A stretch of 64,000 bases of DNA, from the NCBI GenBank assembly GCA_023384415.1, contig JAHDWJ010000015.1:1-64000 (forward strand), read 5' to 3'. The DNA comes from Anaerolineae bacterium (GTDB taxonomy: Bacteria > Chloroflexota > Anaerolineae > Promineifilales > Promineifilaceae). Positions 25,458 through 34,465 of this stretch are shown here, piece after piece (the first letter of the stretch is position 1; each line of letters begins with the position of its first letter). Below the pieces are notes generated by a model that did no database searches, had not been told where the DNA came from, and saw nothing but the letters and a program-made list of their open reading frames with translations. A program made the translations under genes and the position numbers.

Positions 25458-26326
25458 CAGGTGAAATATTTGCCAACAAGAGGGGCCAAATCACGTAACG
25501 CACTCTCCGGTATTTTACGGCGCTCCGTGATGATAGCATCCTTTAACGTATGGTGCGCGGGAAAATCTCCAGCCCAATCGGCCATCGTGGCCGCAATATG
25601 CCGGATGGCCGCCTGCGCCAAAACAGTGTTCTGCTGCAAAGTGCGAATAACCATCTCTACAGTGACCGGTCCTTCAGTCTCATGCCATACATCATAATCG
25701 GTGATGTGGGCCATGCAAGCATAGGCCATTTCCGCCTCGGCCACTAAAAATGCTTCCGGGCTGGTGGTCATCCCAATAATGCTCATGCCCCACTGCCGGT
25801 AAAGATTAGATTCGGCCAGGGTGCTAAACCGGGGGCCTTCGATGGTGATAAAACTGCCCCCTTCATGTACTGTTCCCCCAGCTTGCCGCACCGCCTGTGC
25901 TACGACCCACCCCATTTCTGGGGAAAACGGGTGTGCCACACCGATATGGGCTACCAGCTGATCGGTAAAGAAGGAGCGGCCGCGTATTCCTTTGGTAAAA
26001 TCAACCAATTGATCGGGTACAACAATATGGCCGGGAGCATAATCTTCACGCAGGGAGCCACAAGCACTCACTCCAATGACATATTTTACCCCCAACGTTT
26101 TAAGGGCATAAATATTTGCCCGGTACGGTACCGTTGAAGGGGAATAAACATGGCCTCGCCCGTGCCGGGGCAAAAAAGCCACAGGGCGGCCGGCCAACTG
26201 CCCGATTTTTATCGTATCTGACGGTTCCCCATACGGGGTGCGGATATTTACCTCTCTACTAATCTGTAAATCAGGCATGTTGTACAACCCGCTGCCACCG
26301 ATAATAGCCAATTCTAGTTGCGTCAT
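25457..26326 (-). CDS. mtnP: S-methyl-5'-thioadenosine phosphorylase
   Basis: The 289-residue protein is an MTAP/PNP-family phosphorylase, which cleaves methylthioadenosine to adenine and methylthioribose-1-phosphate in methionine salvage. Seen are GGSGLYNM, the phosphate loop LPRHGRGH, IGVSACGSL, IEGPRFSTLAESNLYR, and the base-pocket segment MTTSPEAFLVAEAEMAYA. ATG 26326 follows GGAGA; the longer frame reads through a spacer of short repeats. It ends inside the rodA start codon. The related activity on methylthioinosine or guanosine cannot be excluded from sequence. Confidence 0.93.
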   Translation of the reverse strand: MTQLELAIIGGSGLYNMPDLQISREVNIRTPYGEPSDTIKIGQLAGRPVAFLPRHGRGHVYSPSTVPYRANIYALKTLGVKYVIGVSACGSLREDYAPGHIVVPDQLVDFTKGIRGRSFFTDQLVAHIGVAHPFSPEMGWVVAQAVRQAGGTVHEGGSFITIEGPRFSTLAESNLYRQWGMSIIGMTTSPEAFLVAEAEMAYACMAHITDYDVWHETEGPVTVEMVIRTLQQNTVLAQAAIRHIAATMADWAGDFPAHHTLKDAIITERRKIPESALRDLAPLVGKYFT

Positions 26327-26396
26327 ACATTCTCCGTGATGCGAGTTTGTGAGTGGACGAGTCTGCGAGTTTATGAATGAGCAATTGCCCAATCTG

Positions 26397-28463
26397 TCAA
26401 TCTCTCAGTTCCTCTCCTCTCACTTCTTCCCCTCGTTTTTGTCTTCGTTCTATCAACTTTTTTAAGTCAGCCAACTGTTGGGTTGTGTTGGTTAGCTCTT
26501 TTTGCAAATGGCGAATTTGCGCGGCCGCAGCCTGGCGGACCTTCTTCAGCTCATCTGATTGTTTGCCCGTGGCTCCGCGCAGCCGGAGCAGTTCCACATC
26601 TCGTTCAATCAATTCGGCGCGGGCTTCGGCTAAATTATGCCGCTGCCGGTCAATTTCTTCCAAATATTTGTTAATTTCATGTTCGCTGGCATCTAGCTGG
26701 GCTTGTTGTTGACGGATCAGGCCACGATTTTGATTAAGTTCATCACTCACTTCTTGTACGGTTTGCTGAACACGAGCAGCCGCCTCTTGTTCAGTGCGTG
26801 ACACCATTTCGGTTGTTTCCCGAAGCGTCCGTTCTACGAGCGCGGCCGCTTCCTGCTGCGCCGCTTCCGTCTCCTGCTGCATCTGCTTCAGACGCAGTTC
26901 ATTGGTGTGCATCAGAGCAATCGTCTGACTCACTGTAGTCTTCCACTTTTCCGCCTGTCCGCGCTGCTCATCCAGCATACCTTGCAGCTGCTGCACCGTT
27001 TTGAGCTGGCGATTCATCTTTTGTCGGGCCTCATCCAATTCCAGGCGTGAAGCCTTAAGCGATGCTTTATACCAGAGCAGTTGATCTTGCAGCTCTTGAT
27101 TATCCTGGTGAGCCAGACTCAATTCACTTTCCAGAGTCGCAATGCGACTGTTCGTCAGGTCTAGCCGGGCCTGGGCCTCTTCCACACTCTGGGGAAGGGC
27201 TGTCATCTCGGCCTGGAGCATCATTTGCTCGGTGCGTATCTGCTCCAGTTGGGCCTGGGCACGGTCTAACTCTGTGGTTTGCGTCGCCAATGTCTGCTGC
27301 GCGGCCGCTAATTCCGCTTTAGCCAGGGCCAACTCTTGTTCCACTTCCCGCAGTTCGGCTGACTTATCCTGCCAGGCTCGCTCAATCTTTTCCTTTTGTC
27401 CCCGGTACAACTCTACCACTTGGGAATTTTCCACCAGGCGCAAGCGCATGGCTTCCAAATCCTCATCTAATTTCCTGGCCCGCACCTCCGTCATCTCAGC
27501 TAATTCCTGCCACCGCACCAACGATTCTTGCTGTTCAGCCGTACGCTGCAAACTGGCCGACATCGCTCCTTCTATATTTTCGATACGCTGGTTAAGATTC
27601 TCAATCTCCTGATGAGCTTGAGCCAGGGCGTAATTTAATTTCTCATTCTCATCCGTCAGCCGCCGAATTTCAGCTACCGATTGTTTACGCTCAGTTTCTA
27701 ACAAAGCAATGTGCTGATTACGTTCACCAAACTGCTGTTCAATCTGGCTGAGGGCCATGCTTTTTTCAGCCAGAGCGGCTTCCCGCGTCTCTAGCAAAAC
27801 AATGATTTCATCTAGCTCTTTCTTATAGGTCTGAGATTCTTTGCGAAAACGGGCAACTTCTTGACGCAGACCGCCCAATTCGGCAATTTTGTCACCAGCC
27901 GTTTCGCGCAGCCGGTCGGTAAAATTTTGTTCCAGATTAGAACGGGCGGCAATCGCTTCTGCGGCCGCGACTTGCAAGTAACGTAAAACGGTCGTCTGTC
28001 CTCGTGAGCCGGCCGCGTCGGCCGCCATTGCCGCCTGCAAATTTTTATCTTCAATGCCAGCCAGTAGTTCCCCAAAATGACTTACCGCACCTACTTCTAC
28101 CAACGTTTTTTTCTGTTCAAAAAGGGCCTGAATGGTCTCGACATCTATCGTATTGAGCCAGCCATGTACCTGCCCGCCTTCTTCAATACGGCAGCGCAAG
28201 GCAAACACATCCCCCCAAATCTGCCCCCCTTGTTGAACAATCAACTCTTCAGCGACCACAGCACCCACAATAAGCCCGGCATTGACAACTTCCGGGCCAT
28301 AAACATCACCGGCGACCATGGCTGAAGATCGTAAATGCACCGCCTTTTCCGCCCGAAGCTCACCAATATGGTGGGTGGACAGCTTGATGATGCGGTCGTC
28401 ACGCCGGAACAAGGCCCCAAAACGGCCTATGAAGCTAGATTCTGCCGATTCGTGAACGCTCAT
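26397..28463 (-). CDS. Bactofilin-like domain fused to a long coiled coil
   Basis: The 688-residue protein starts with a bactofilin-type beta-helix (about 25-125): ELRAEKAVHLRSSAMVAGDVYG, then VGAVVAEELIVQQGGQIWGDV. Bactofilins polymerise into cytoskeletal filaments without nucleotides. From about residue 150 to the end it is an almost unbroken coiled coil (heptads rich in Glu, Gln, Ala and Leu). Such a fusion is far longer than usual bactofilins (about 150-200 residues). It lies upstream of mtnP-rodA-PBP on the same strand, so a role in cell shape or septum organisation is a reasonable inference. Four GCGGCCGC sites fall in the coiled coil. Confidence 0.87.
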   Translation of the reverse strand: MSVHESAESSFIGRFGALFRRDDRIIKLSTHHIGELRAEKAVHLRSSAMVAGDVYGPEVVNAGLIVGAVVAEELIVQQGGQIWGDVFALRCRIEEGGQVHGWLNTIDVETIQALFEQKKTLVEVGAVSHFGELLAGIEDKNLQAAMAADAAGSRGQTTVLRYLQVAAAEAIAARSNLEQNFTDRLRETAGDKIAELGGLRQEVARFRKESQTYKKELDEIIVLLETREAALAEKSMALSQIEQQFGERNQHIALLETERKQSVAEIRRLTDENEKLNYALAQAHQEIENLNQRIENIEGAMSASLQRTAEQQESLVRWQELAEMTEVRARKLDEDLEAMRLRLVENSQVVELYRGQKEKIERAWQDKSAELREVEQELALAKAELAAAQQTLATQTTELDRAQAQLEQIRTEQMMLQAEMTALPQSVEEAQARLDLTNSRIATLESELSLAHQDNQELQDQLLWYKASLKASRLELDEARQKMNRQLKTVQQLQGMLDEQRGQAEKWKTTVSQTIALMHTNELRLKQMQQETEAAQQEAAALVERTLRETTEMVSRTEQEAAARVQQTVQEVSDELNQNRGLIRQQQAQLDASEHEINKYLEEIDRQRHNLAEARAELIERDVELLRLRGATGKQSDELKKVRQAAAAQIRHLQKELTNTTQQLADLKKLIERRQKRGEEVRGEELRD

Positions 28464-28819
28464 AATCAGGTTATAAACTCAATAGGGTAAAATAAGGTAT
28501 CCAAGGGCATGGGAGCTAATTATGCCTCATGCCCCCGTTTTGTGCAGGTCAAATGAGGGGGAATTTGGAATGGGGATTGAGAGGTTGCCAACTCATGTAA
28601 ATCGGGCTTACCAAAAGGTCTATCCGCAGATTAACGGAGATGTTGGGGATTAGCCGGAAAAAATCGGTGTTAACCCACGAAATCTGCGGATAAAGCTCAG
28701 GTTTTAGATCTCCTGAGACTGGCTCATTGGCAGCCTCGCCGCTTCGCAGCCCCGCTTTATTCCTAAGCTAAGAGTAAATGGGGATTGAACGAATATCGTG
28801 ACAATGATAAACTGTGGTC
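28464..28819. other. Divergent intergenic region with a 12-bp inverted repeat
   Basis: No gene is seen in these 356 bases. TATCCGCAGATT (28621-28632) and AATCTGCGGATA (28681-28692) are a perfect inverted repeat 48 bases apart. Promoters for the bactofilin and PKD/CAP genes must lie here, but none is clear. Confidence 0.55.
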
Positions 28820-30649
28820 ATGCGTCGCTGGTTGAGGATTGGATTTTCCTTATTTCTTACAGTTAATCTGGCCATTTTTGTGACTGTTGGCCCGATTTTG
28901 GCGTTGCTAGATGGACCGCCAGCCCTTTTTTCCGGTCTGACCCAAATCAATGGCCCTTTGCACCTGGCTGTTCTTTTTGATCCCCCCGTAGCTACCCCTG
29001 GGCAAACCATCACAGCTATCTTAACGTTGACCAATGATACCCGAGACGCGGCCGCGCCCAGCATAGATATCCTCATCCCTCCCACTTTAACCCTGGACGT
29101 TACCCGTCTGCCCATTGGTCTCAGTCTTAATGCTCAGGCCAATTTACTTACCTGGCTGCCTATCGTAACCGGAAACGGAGACCGAGAACAAATTCGCCTT
29201 TATTTCACGGCCGCTTTTGCCGACGTTCAACAGCCAGAACAACCATTAGCTATTACCATGCAGCATGGGGCCATCACTCAAAACTTAGCCGCTACCCTCT
29301 GGCTAGGCATCCCCCCCCAGGTAACTCTGCTTCCCCTTGAATCGGTAGCTGTAGGCCAACCCATCACTTTACGAGCTACCCTTTCTGGTCCTGGCCCTTT
29401 GGCCCAAACCTGGGACTTAGGCGATGGCCGGGTGATTCAGGCCCAAAACCCAACCGTGGTTTTCCCAACCGCCGGGCTGCACCGTATTACTGTCAGAGTG
29501 GCGAACCCGCTCGCGGCCGCCACGGCCACAACCCTGCTCAACGTAACAGCCGCGCCTACAGCCCAATTCACCACCAACGATTTGACTCCTGTGGTAGGGC
29601 AAACGATCCAATTCATTAACCAAAGCGGGGGGGCCGGCCCTCTCACCTACACCTGGGAATTTGGCGATGGCGCCATCAGCGAAGCCCAAACCCCCCAACA
29701 CAGCTACAACCAGCCAGGCACCTATCTGGTACGCCTCATGGTGCAAAATGAGGCCGGAGTGGCTGAAATTACCCAACCCCTCATCGTGGGAGAGCTGCCC
29801 ATCGCCGACTTTGTTGTCAGCCAGCCTATAACGGCTGGTTTGCCCATGTTCGTCCAGGCTTTTGTGGATCCCTCTGTGACCCACGTCACCTGGAATCTGG
29901 GTGATGGGCATACGGCTGAAGGGTTGACTATCAGCCATACTTATCAACATGGGGGGAATTATTGGGTGATACTTCAAGCCCACAATCAGTTTGGTACCAC
30001 TGATGTGGGGCAATGGGTAACGGCCATCTCCGGCCCAAGTACCATTTTCCTACCTTTGTTCTTCTCTGGTGACCTGAGCGGGGCAGACCCGACAGAAGTG
30101 ACCCCAGATCAGCCGGACAATGAGATCATCATCACGGATTCCCCACCCCTGGACTCAGGTTTTACAACGGCGGAGCAGCTGCTTTGGTACATTAATGAAG
30201 CTCGCCGTCTTCACAATCTGCCCCCCCTTAATTACAGCTATGAATTGGCCATCGCCGCCCAACAACATAGTGATGACATGGCGTTGTATGGGTATACCGG
30301 TCATACCGGTTCTGATGGTTCGCGCCCGGAAGAGCGGCAGGCCCAATTTGGTTTTGCGGGGCTGTATGCTGGAGAAGTCACTTATTGGGGGTTTGATGAG
30401 GTGACGGCAGTGGTTGAGTTTTGGGTCAACAGCCCGGCTCACCGTAGTATGATATTAGATTCTCGGACGACGGATGTAGGCGTTGGCTACACCTATAATC
30501 CTAATTCTCCGAGTGTTTGGTATTGGGTGGCAGAGTTTGGTATAACCGCCCCGCCTTTACCAGAACCTTCCCCTGAAACGAGGCTTGATTTTGAGTTACG
30601 CCACCCTCATCTCCCCCGCCACCTTAAACCAACAGCAGAAACGGCCTGA
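28820..30649 (+). CDS. Secreted PKD-repeat protein with C-terminal CAP/SCP domain
   Basis: The 609-residue protein has a signal peptide or anchor (MRRWLRIGFSLFLTVNLAIF). A DUF11-like region follows (about 45-165), then three PKD domains (about 170-400) marked by TWDLGDGR, TWEFGDGA and VTWNLGDGH. A CAP/SCP domain lies at about 450-585, with NEARRLHNLPPLNYS, HSDDMALYGYTGHTGSDG, and FWVNSPAHRSMILDSRTTDVGVGY. Bacterial CAP proteins are extracellular with ill-defined roles. ATG 28820 is preferred over GTG 28814. Its last 65 bases overlap the start of the sulfurtransferase frame. Confidence 0.9.
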   Translation: MRRWLRIGFSLFLTVNLAIFVTVGPILALLDGPPALFSGLTQINGPLHLAVLFDPPVATPGQTITAILTLTNDTRDAAAPSIDILIPPTLTLDVTRLPIGLSLNAQANLLTWLPIVTGNGDREQIRLYFTAAFADVQQPEQPLAITMQHGAITQNLAATLWLGIPPQVTLLPLESVAVGQPITLRATLSGPGPLAQTWDLGDGRVIQAQNPTVVFPTAGLHRITVRVANPLAAATATTLLNVTAAPTAQFTTNDLTPVVGQTIQFINQSGGAGPLTYTWEFGDGAISEAQTPQHSYNQPGTYLVRLMVQNEAGVAEITQPLIVGELPIADFVVSQPITAGLPMFVQAFVDPSVTHVTWNLGDGHTAEGLTISHTYQHGGNYWVILQAHNQFGTTDVGQWVTAISGPSTIFLPLFFSGDLSGADPTEVTPDQPDNEIIITDSPPLDSGFTTAEQLLWYINEARRLHNLPPLNYSYELAIAAQQHSDDMALYGYTGHTGSDGSRPEERQAQFGFAGLYAGEVTYWGFDEVTAVVEFWVNSPAHRSMILDSRTTDVGVGYTYNPNSPSVWYWVAEFGITAPPLPEPSPETRLDFELRHPHLPRHLKPTAETA

Positions 30650-31421
30650 TTGGGTCTTGGTGGATTGTCGCTTTAACTTGAGTGACGCGGCCGCCGGCTA
30701 TCATGCTTATCTTAACAGTCATATTCCTGGGGCAATATACGCCCACCTGGACAATGACCTGAGCCATCCTCCTACTACCGATCATGGCCGCCACCCTCTC
30801 CCCTCACCCGAGCAATTAATCACTTTATTCAGCCGTCTGGGAATTGCAGCGAATAAACAAGTGGTCGTTTATGATGATGTCAACGGGGCTTTTGCCGCCC
30901 GTCTCTGGTGGATGCTCCGCTACATGGGGCATGAAGCCGTGGCGGTGCTAGAAGGGGGATGGCCGGCCTGGGTCGCGGCCGCGCTGCCTACTCATACTGG
31001 TGAAGAATCCCCCACGCCAGCCCTATTCACCGGCCAGCCCCGCCGCGAATGGTTGGTGACACTCGATGAGGTTCCCCACCAACCTTTGTTGGTAGATTCA
31101 CGGGATGCGGCCCGTTACCGGGGAGAAATGGAGACGATTGATCCTGTTGCCGGACATATTCCTGGTGCGGTCAACTACCATTTTGGGCGTAATATGACCG
31201 CAGATGGTCAATTCCTGCCCCCGGAGCAGGTACGGGAACAACTGCTCCAGGTATTAGGGGAGACGCGGCCGCAGCAAGCCGTTTTTTACTGCGGTTCTGG
31301 TGTCTCAGCCTGTCTTAATCTGTTAGCCCTCAAACATGCCGGGCTGCCCGATGGCAAATTATACGTCGGCTCCTGGAGTGAATGGTGCGCCGATCCCAGT
31401 CGTCCGGTCGCTGCCAACTAA
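30585..31421 (+). CDS. Rhodanese-type sulfurtransferase (TST/MST)
   Basis: The 278-residue protein has two rhodanese domains. The inactive N-terminal one includes VLVDCRFNL and YLNSHIPGAIY. The active one has the loop CGSGVSAC with Cys236. The CGSGV form is closer to 3-mercaptopyruvate sulfurtransferases than to thiosulfate enzymes, but substrate assignment is uncertain. The best start is TTG 30585 (alternative TTG 30591), inside the end of the previous gene, implying translational coupling. Three GCGGCCGC sites are present. Confidence 0.92.
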   Translation: MILSYATLISPATLNQQQKRPDWVLVDCRFNLSDAAAGYHAYLNSHIPGAIYAHLDNDLSHPPTTDHGRHPLPSPEQLITLFSRLGIAANKQVVVYDDVNGAFAARLWWMLRYMGHEAVAVLEGGWPAWVAAALPTHTGEESPTPALFTGQPRREWLVTLDEVPHQPLLVDSRDAARYRGEMETIDPVAGHIPGAVNYHFGRNMTADGQFLPPEQVREQLLQVLGETRPQQAVFYCGSGVSACLNLLALKHAGLPDGKLYVGSWSEWCADPSRPVAAN

Positions 31422-31656
31422 AGGCGCAAACAACTTCACCCATCTTTCACCCTTTCCCGGTGACCTGAGCAGCCAGGCCACTGTCTAACCATGCCCTGAC
31501 CTAAATCAGACCGGTTATGGCCACTGAATAGGCCATAAGTGAGATTGAATGGGTGTTGACTTACCCCGTACAATAGGATTGAGAGACTGAGGGTTGAGAA
31601 ACCGGGTGACGCGGAGATGGCTGACTCACCCACTTGCCCATTCGCAAGGACTTTTT

Positions 31657-32382
31657 ATGCGTTTAGCTATTGTGGCTGATATTCATAGCAATATTATCGC
31701 CCTGGAAAAGGTATTAAAAGCCATCCAACAGGAGAAGGTGGATCGGATTGTCTGTTTGGGCGATGTGGTGAATATTGGGGCGCGGCCGCGTGAAGTTATT
31801 GCCTGTTTGCGTCAGCTTGACTGCCTGACCATCATGGGCAACCATGATGAATGGATGCTCAAACCCGATTATCACAGCCGCAAAGATACAGTTGATGAAG
31901 TAGTAGATATGTATCAGTGGACTTCGGAACAATTGACGGATGATGATCTGGCTTACCTGAACAGTTTTAAGAGTACGGCTTACCTGGAATTATCCCCCCA
32001 ACAAAACATCCTTTTTTTTCACGGCTCCCCCCGCTCTAATAAAGACCTCATCCTGGCAGAAACACCGGATCATTTGTTGGATAATATGTTTAACGGCTGC
32101 CACGCTTCCTTATTAGTTGGGGGACATTCCCATATTCAACTAATGCGTTATTACCGGGGGATGCGGCTGGTGAATCCCGGTAGTGTGGGGCTATCCTTCA
32201 CCTACCACCCCCAATTTGGGTACAGTCCCTGGGCCGAATTTACCATCATAACCTGGCAGCGCGGCCGCATCCACCTGGATATGCACCGTTTACCTCTGGA
32301 CATTACCCGGCTTACCCGTGACGCCCGCCAGAGCGGGATGCCCCATGCCAGTTGGTGGGGGGATGCCTGGCAGCGACAATAA
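31657..32382 (+). CDS. Calcineurin-like metallophosphoesterase (YfcE/MJ0936 type)
   Basis: The 241-residue cytosolic protein has all metal-binding motifs: DIHSN at residues 8-12, GDVVNIG, GNHDEW, a His in FFHGSPR, and GGHSHIQL with NPGSVG. It is probably a phosphodiesterase or phosphatase of unknown substrate. ATG 31657 has AAGGAC just upstream; the longer frame reads through a repeat-rich spacer. The 235-base gap before it (31422-31656) holds no gene. Confidence 0.92.
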   Translation: MRLAIVADIHSNIIALEKVLKAIQQEKVDRIVCLGDVVNIGARPREVIACLRQLDCLTIMGNHDEWMLKPDYHSRKDTVDEVVDMYQWTSEQLTDDDLAYLNSFKSTAYLELSPQQNILFFHGSPRSNKDLILAETPDHLLDNMFNGCHASLLVGGHSHIQLMRYYRGMRLVNPGSVGLSFTYHPQFGYSPWAEFTIITWQRGRIHLDMHRLPLDITRLTRDARQSGMPHASWWGDAWQRQ

Positions 32383-32431
32383 ACCCTGGTCAAAATCGGT
32401 TTTACCTTCGACACGTTCAAACGCACCTATA

Positions 32432-32550
32432 TATACTACCAACGGTCATAAACTGACATTTTCAGTGAGACTGGCGACTCGATATTAACCAGTCTCCAGT
32501 CTCCAATCTCCAGTCTCCAACCAGAATGTCACTTTATGACCACCATGGGT
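32432..32550 (+). repeat. MITE-like hairpin repeat, family A copy 1
   Basis: About 115 bases are shared, in the same orientation, with 39097-39207. The outer arms GGTCATAAACTGACATT and AATGTCACTTTATGACC pair with one mismatch, and an inner hairpin is formed by GAGACTGG/CCAGTCTC. The centre holds tandem AGTCTCC units. No coding frame. Confidence 0.8.
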
Positions 32551-32560
32551 ATAGTCACCG

Positions 32561-32650
32561 AAATTTGTGTCTTTAGAATTTTGTAGGGTTTTACGTAATG
32601 CGTGAGTTCACGTTTCACGGTCTGTCAACCTCCTGAATTCCCAAAGAACC
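32561..32650 (+). repeat. Intergenic repeat family C, copy 1
   Basis: The segment from AAATTTGTGTCTTTAG to CCTGAATTCCCAAAGAACC matches 47083-47196 in order and orientation, with indels. Its middle is made of CACGTTTCACG-type short repeats. It directly follows the family A hairpin and separates two convergent genes. Confidence 0.65.
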
Positions 32651-32665
32651 TAAACCCTAAAGGCA

Positions 32666-33679
32666 TTAACGCATCGTGACCGCTCCTACGGCAATATGGA
32701 TATTGAGGGTGATGCGGTTGGGGCTGTTTTTGTAGCCCGCGGTCTGCCAGATATTGCTTGTGCCGATGCGCTGTAAGGCACTATTTTGATCATCAAACCC
32801 ACCCAATGCCTGATCAACTTTAACCTGGGCTTCCATGCCTGGAGGCAGGGTTAGGGTAACGGAACCCGCATTTACCTGTAGTTCAATGGTGTGTTGACCG
32901 TCGGCCGGTAGGATCATGGTGGTCGCGGCCGCGTTCGTTGCCATATGCACATCATAATCTCCACCAGGCAGGAATACCGTGACCTCACTGGCGGCCACTT
33001 CGAGGGCCAGGTCTTGTAACATTAACCCACGCAAATCAAGATGGGAGACGCCCGCGGCCGCAGTTAAGTCCAGCGACATAGGCACATTCGGATTTAGTCC
33101 CAGGTTCCAACGCTGTTCATCCCCCAGATTATCCCACTGTTCCGGCTTCCACACCCAGGTTTCCATATCACGTGGAATCAATGTCACCGTCGCCTGACCA
33201 CCCTTGTTCTGGGTATCAAACTGTAGGTTACTCTGGTACGTGACCGTTCCGACGATCAGATCACGGCTATCTTCCAGGGCATAGAGATTAGCTCCGGGTG
33301 GCCCAATCTGGAGATTCATAACTGCCGATGTCACCCCGTTTGCCGAAAACGAAATATCTTCGCTTTGCCAATCTTTCCAATGGCTGTCCCGGCCAATGGT
33401 CCCCGGTAAACCTACCAACAGAGTGTAACCAAACACCGCTACCGCCAGTAAAGCAACAAATCCACTGAGAAGGGTGCCCAGCGGTCGCGGGGCCTGTTCT
33501 ACCAGGATATTTAACCCCAGAAAAACCAGAAACAAAGGCCAAAGGCGTAATACATCTCCCCAATGCAAATCTGTCAGCAGATTCAGTTGGTTAAACAAGA
33601 AAAACAGTCCGATGGCGATTAAAACGATAGGGCCAAATAGAGATGGCCTCTTTCGTTGATCATAGGTTATCGTAGACAT
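32666..33679 (-). CDS. Membrane protein with toastrack-like domain
   Basis: The 337-residue protein has four predicted N-terminal membrane helices in two hairpins (about 12-35 and 40-95), of the LiaI/DUF5668 kind (GPIVLIAIGLFFLFNQLNLL). A large beta-rich C-terminal half follows (about 120-337), resembling the adhesin-like/toastrack domain of LiaF-like envelope-stress proteins. GGAGG lies six bases before the ATG. It is the last gene of a run of seven minus-strand membrane or lipoprotein genes. A role in envelope stress sensing is inference. Confidence 0.82.
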   Translation of the reverse strand: MSTITYDQRKRPSLFGPIVLIAIGLFFLFNQLNLLTDLHWGDVLRLWPLFLVFLGLNILVEQAPRPLGTLLSGFVALLAVAVFGYTLLVGLPGTIGRDSHWKDWQSEDISFSANGVTSAVMNLQIGPPGANLYALEDSRDLIVGTVTYQSNLQFDTQNKGGQATVTLIPRDMETWVWKPEQWDNLGDEQRWNLGLNPNVPMSLDLTAAAGVSHLDLRGLMLQDLALEVAASEVTVFLPGGDYDVHMATNAAATTMILPADGQHTIELQVNAGSVTLTLPPGMEAQVKVDQALGGFDDQNSALQRIGTSNIWQTAGYKNSPNRITLNIHIAVGAVTMR

Positions 33680-33717
33680 AATATGCCTCCGTTACAGGTG
33701 TATCACCTGGTTCAGGT

Positions 33718-34272
33718 TTAGGCTTTGCGCCAACTGACGATTAGATTACGAGCAAAGAGGAAAACCCCCAGCCCAATGAGCAAAAGCGGCCAGCCGAAAC
33801 GACCCAGACCAAAACCGCTGACCCCGATGATAAGCTCAAAGAAGACAGCGGCGACGAGGAAGATACTGAGGCCCGCCTTGGCCACGTCCCACCCTTTCTG
33901 GCGTAGATCCGGTTTATGTTTTAGCCAGCCATAAGCAAACATGCCCAGCCCTATGGAAGTTGGGGCTACCAATGCCCAGGCATAGGACCAACTGGCCCAA
34001 AAACCAGTCACATTCTGGAAGAACAAAATTAGCCCTACCATTGTGACCAATCCACCTACAGAAGCCAGGGCCTGGCCCGTGTCATCGTCAAAGGCCAAAG
34101 CCAATATAAACAAAGCGGCACCTGGCCCAATGATAAAGAAGGGCCAGATAAAGTGCCCCAGACGAATGTTGAGCAATTCGCCCATCAGGAAAACGATACC
34201 CAATAGAATCAACAGACCACCGAGTACAAAATTACCGGTCTGCAGACTGTAAGTTCCTATTTGTTTGTTCAT
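33718..34272 (-). CDS. DUF5668/LiaI-like membrane protein
   Basis: The 184-residue protein is mostly hydrophobic with five or six helices. The first pair (GGLLILLGIVFLMGELLNI, then FIWPFFIIGPGAALFILAL) is typical of the LiaI/DUF5668 group, and the last pair (GRFGWPLLLIGLGVFLFARNL) repeats the pattern. ATG 34272 has AGGTG six bases upstream, better than GTG 34281. Only 38 bases separate it from the next gene, so the two are probably co-transcribed. Confidence 0.82.
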   Translation of the reverse strand: MNKQIGTYSLQTGNFVLGGLLILLGIVFLMGELLNIRLGHFIWPFFIIGPGAALFILALAFDDDTGQALASVGGLVTMVGLILFFQNVTGFWASWSYAWALVAPTSIGLGMFAYGWLKHKPDLRQKGWDVAKAGLSIFLVAAVFFELIIGVSGFGLGRFGWPLLLIGLGVFLFARNLIVSWRKA

Positions 34273-34348
34273 TTCTTTCACCTGAATGGAAAACGGGTGT
34301 TTAGAGCTAGAGAGTAGGGAGAATTAGTCTAAGGAACCTTCTCTACAG

Positions 34349-34429
34349 CCCCTCACCCCAACCCTCTCCTATCAGGGAGAGGGGACAAACTCTCTTTTCC
34401 TGCATAAGGAGAAAGGCCGGGAATGAGGG
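34349..34429. repeat. REP-like palindrome (CCCTCACCC type), copy 2
   Basis: CCCCTCACCCCAACCCTCTCC followed by AGGGAGAGGGG and a more decayed right half matches the element at 23935-24019. It fills the gap between two membrane-protein genes. Confidence 0.6.
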
Positions 34430-34465
34430 TGCATAATGACGTGACTGATTTGTTTGGAAAACCAG

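Noticed and set aside
32490..32520. CRISPR array suggested by repeated AGTCTCC units
   Set aside because: Units are 7-10 bases with no spacers, and no cas genes are in the window.
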